Source: Bacteroidales bacterium (GTDB lineage: Bacteria > Bacteroidota > Bacteroidia > Bacteroidales > F082). From it: a stretch of DNA of 59,064 nt. The stretch is taken from NCBI GenBank assembly GCA_015709215.1, contig JACCQN010000020.1, positions 1-59,064 on the forward strand. Direction: 5' to 3'. Every line of letters begins with the position of its first letter. Within the stretch, counting starts at the first letter, position 1. The notes beneath the pieces are model-generated. The model searched no databases. It saw only the letters and a list, made by a program, of their open reading frames with translations, and had not been told where the DNA came from. Position numbers and translations under genes: made by a program. Below, one piece after another: positions 57,324 through 59,064 of the stretch.

Positions 57324-58946
57324 TTATTTATTGATCAGTTTTTTATGTTCTCTTTTTAATATTGTTGGTTTTAATGTGTAAATTTTATCAAACAACTCAA
57401 TTTTGTGCTTAAAGTCGATGAAGACTTCACCTGGATTCTCTAACCACCACTGATAAAACTTTATTGGCTCATCTTTAAAAGGCACAATTGCTTTAACTTG
57501 CTTTTCATATCCCTTAAAGTCTATTCTTATATTTAACCCTAAACTCTTTTTGAAATATTCAAAATGATTTGCTTTAAGTCTGGAGACCAGGATGTCAAAA
57601 ACCTTACTATCAATTTTTAAATCAAATTTTTTTCTGTTTTTATCAAAAAGCATTGGGTCTTTTGTAAGCCAATGAGAAATTTTCATTGTTCTGATACCAG
57701 TTTCATTTTTAAGCGTCAGTAAATCGCTTTCTTTATAAAAATAATCCTGTTTTGGAAAGAAAATATGGATATTGTTTTTTTCATCTAAACGATTGGGTTT
57801 TGATTTTAAAGGTGTTGCATTTTTTTTAAGAAAAGTAATGATATCAAGATCATTTGCTTCGCCCCCTTTGTGATTGTTAAGCAATACATCTACATCCGCG
57901 CCCAAGAAAAAATCTTCTATGAAGCCCCATCTTTGTTCATTTGAAAAACTTCTCAAAAAGAAATGATCAAATATTTGATTACTTAATTGATGCCTTTCAA
58001 GCGTTTTGGAAAGTAATGTGTTTTTATAATTGCTTATTAAAGAGTCTTTTTCAATACGAGAAGGATCATTAATACGGATGAAAACCATTGGATTTTCCCC
58101 ACCTTTTATTTCAAAAGTTCCTAATTCAAGTATTTCTAAAAAGTAACCAAGTCGGACGTAATTAACTGAATTCGACTCTTTATTAGTAACATATCGGTTC
58201 ACAGTTGTTGAATCGGTAGCACTAAACATAGAGCTCAACCTTTTGCTTAAAGCATTGAAACTTGCAAGATATTGATTGTTATAGACCCTATACCTGAAAC
58301 CATCAAAATCTCTTTTCTGTTGAAGAAATGCATTGGACTCAATAACTCCAGGTTGAATTAATCGGCCGGAGTATGATGATAGGATAAATTTCCCGATTTT
58401 TTCAGACTTGCTTTTATCATCCAAGAATTTACTTAATTCATCGACAAACTGCTTTTGATTGAAATAGGAACCTTCAAATTGGCTAAATATTTCTTTCAGT
58501 TTATCAAAAAATGACGTTAGGGAATCATAGATTTTTTGAAAAGAGTCTAACCTTTCGAAAGATATTTTTAGCTGAGGCGTTAATTCAATCCCATATTTTT
58601 TGAATAAATAACCCGTATAAAACTCTCTTTTTAAAATCGGAAAGCTTTTGTCATTAAAATGTTGATACCAAAGTTGATCAAGGTTGATTTCTAAAATACT
58701 ATTCCCATTATCAAGGGAAACTATTTGCTGGTATGTGTTTGGATAATTAAGCTGCATAAGAGATAAATCTTTATCTTTTATTCTTGCGTAAACCTTTACA
58801 AACAGTTTTTTAGGTCTAGCAATTAACACATTAAATCGATTTCTTGCCAAGTAATCCTTTTCAATCATCATTAATGCTGTCAATACCTTTTGATCCAAAT
58901 CAATAGCATTTTCAAAAATGTGTCCAAAATCATCAACAGAAAGCAA
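57324..58946 (-). CDS. Unknown 540-aa protein, first visible gene of the defence-like operon
   Basis: I do not recognise the family. The protein is lysine- and phenylalanine-rich, alpha/beta in character, with a segment (ENPMVFIRINDP) that resembles C-terminal parts of some defence helicases or nucleases, judged by eye only. HFFLRSF and WGFIEDFFLGADVD follow. The only in-frame start near the N-terminus is TTG 58946. The same frame continues upstream for 13 codons to a TAA at 58986-58988. It is followed closely by the glycosylase gene. The true start or an N-terminal truncation is uncertain. Confidence 0.6.
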   Translation of the reverse strand: MLSVDDFGHIFENAIDLDQKVLTALMMIEKDYLARNRFNVLIARPKKLFVKVYARIKDKDLSLMQLNYPNTYQQIVSLDNGNSILEINLDQLWYQHFNDKSFPILKREFYTGYLFKKYGIELTPQLKISFERLDSFQKIYDSLTSFFDKLKEIFSQFEGSYFNQKQFVDELSKFLDDKSKSEKIGKFILSSYSGRLIQPGVIESNAFLQQKRDFDGFRYRVYNNQYLASFNALSKRLSSMFSATDSTTVNRYVTNKESNSVNYVRLGYFLEILELGTFEIKGGENPMVFIRINDPSRIEKDSLISNYKNTLLSKTLERHQLSNQIFDHFFLRSFSNEQRWGFIEDFFLGADVDVLLNNHKGGEANDLDIITFLKKNATPLKSKPNRLDEKNNIHIFFPKQDYFYKESDLLTLKNETGIRTMKISHWLTKDPMLFDKNRKKFDLKIDSKVFDILVSRLKANHFEYFKKSLGLNIRIDFKGYEKQVKAIVPFKDEPIKFYQWWLENPGEVFIDFKHKIELFDKIYTLKPTILKREHKKLINK

Positions 58947-58985
58947 TAAATTTCTACTCTTGTTATTCTTCCTGACTTGTCCGAT

Positions 58986-59064
58986 TTAGTGCGGTCTAAG
59001 AATTTTTACGATGGTTGCTTCCAAATGGTCTGGTACTGGAGTTCTCATTTTTATTTCTCTACCC
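58986..59064 (-). CDS. Partial reading frame at the window edge
   Basis: An open frame of at least 25 codons runs in from the right edge and ends at TAA 58986-58988. It contains MRTPVPDHLEATIVKILRPH. It could be the C-terminus of an upstream gene of the operon. Alternatively it is the true N-terminus (ATG at 59048) of the 540-aa gene, since the frame is the same. Not decidable inside the window. Confidence 0.4.
   Translation of the reverse strand, partial: GREIKMRTPVPDHLEATIVKILRPH

Larger units (their letters stand above)
45870..59064. mobile_element. Integrative element in tRNA-Gln, right end outside the window
   Basis: The element starts at the tRNA-Gln break and carries a tyrosine recombinase as its first gene, about 170 bases from the junction. 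Then come an unknown 504-aa gene, a repeat-rich origin-like region with a DUF3987 ATPase, and a leftward defence-like operon. Base composition is visibly more AT-rich than the left 45 kb. I found no transfer (tra) or relaxase genes in the visible part, so it may be a non-conjugative or mobilisable element. The right junction, where the tRNA should be complete, is not in the window. Confidence 0.75.

Overview
The window comes from a chromosome of the phylum Bacteroidota (Bacteroidetes). The sequence shows this in several ways: promoters of the TTTG / TAnnTTTG type, gldA-gldF-gldG, two secreted proteins with type IX secretion C-terminal domains, and methylmalonyl-CoA mutase (MutA/MutB) plus the fused mutase IcmF. 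A Bacteroidales-like organism is my best guess; no rRNA or marker is present to settle it.

Positions 1-45800 are mostly housekeeping. They hold: a coaX - outer-membrane beta-barrel - TPR - lptC - CNNM/GldE-like - PpiD-like cell-envelope cluster; gldAFG with a DUF4340 gene; ferredoxin reductase; rlmN and threonine aldolase; an inserted type II restriction-modification pair (15964-17777); pterin dehydratase; threonine dehydrogenase and cysS; a lipoprotein and a T9SS cargo; a HEPN-MNT toxin-antitoxin pair with a frameshifted toxin; mutB-mutA; polyprenyl synthase; asnS; DAHP synthase/chorismate mutase; two SLC13-type permeases (the first broken by an in-frame stop); icmF; and a leftward group with fRMsr, a membrane protein, a secreted endonuclease I and queD. 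Carbon flow through propionyl- and isobutyryl-CoA (MutAB, IcmF) and threonine breakdown (aldolase, dehydrogenase) are the metabolic themes.

From about 45870 to the right end the window is one integrated mobile element, cut off by the window edge. Its left junction is the 3' part of a tRNA-Gln(CTG) gene, still followed by its own terminator. Next come a tyrosine recombinase, a 504-aa unknown protein, a cluster of four 11-bp direct repeats with an inverted copy inside a promoter, and a small ORF with a DUF3987 ATPase. This resembles the iteron and replication module of an integrative element.

The cargo is a leftward defence-like cluster: an unknown 540-aa protein, an Fe-S uracil-DNA-glycosylase-family protein with an extra C-terminal domain, a methyltransferase-like protein without a catalytic motif IV, and a 1320-aa protein that joins a GIY-YIG-like region, a DEAH helicase and an Eco57I-type adenine methyltransferase. 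This four-gene cluster is the best candidate for an undescribed system.
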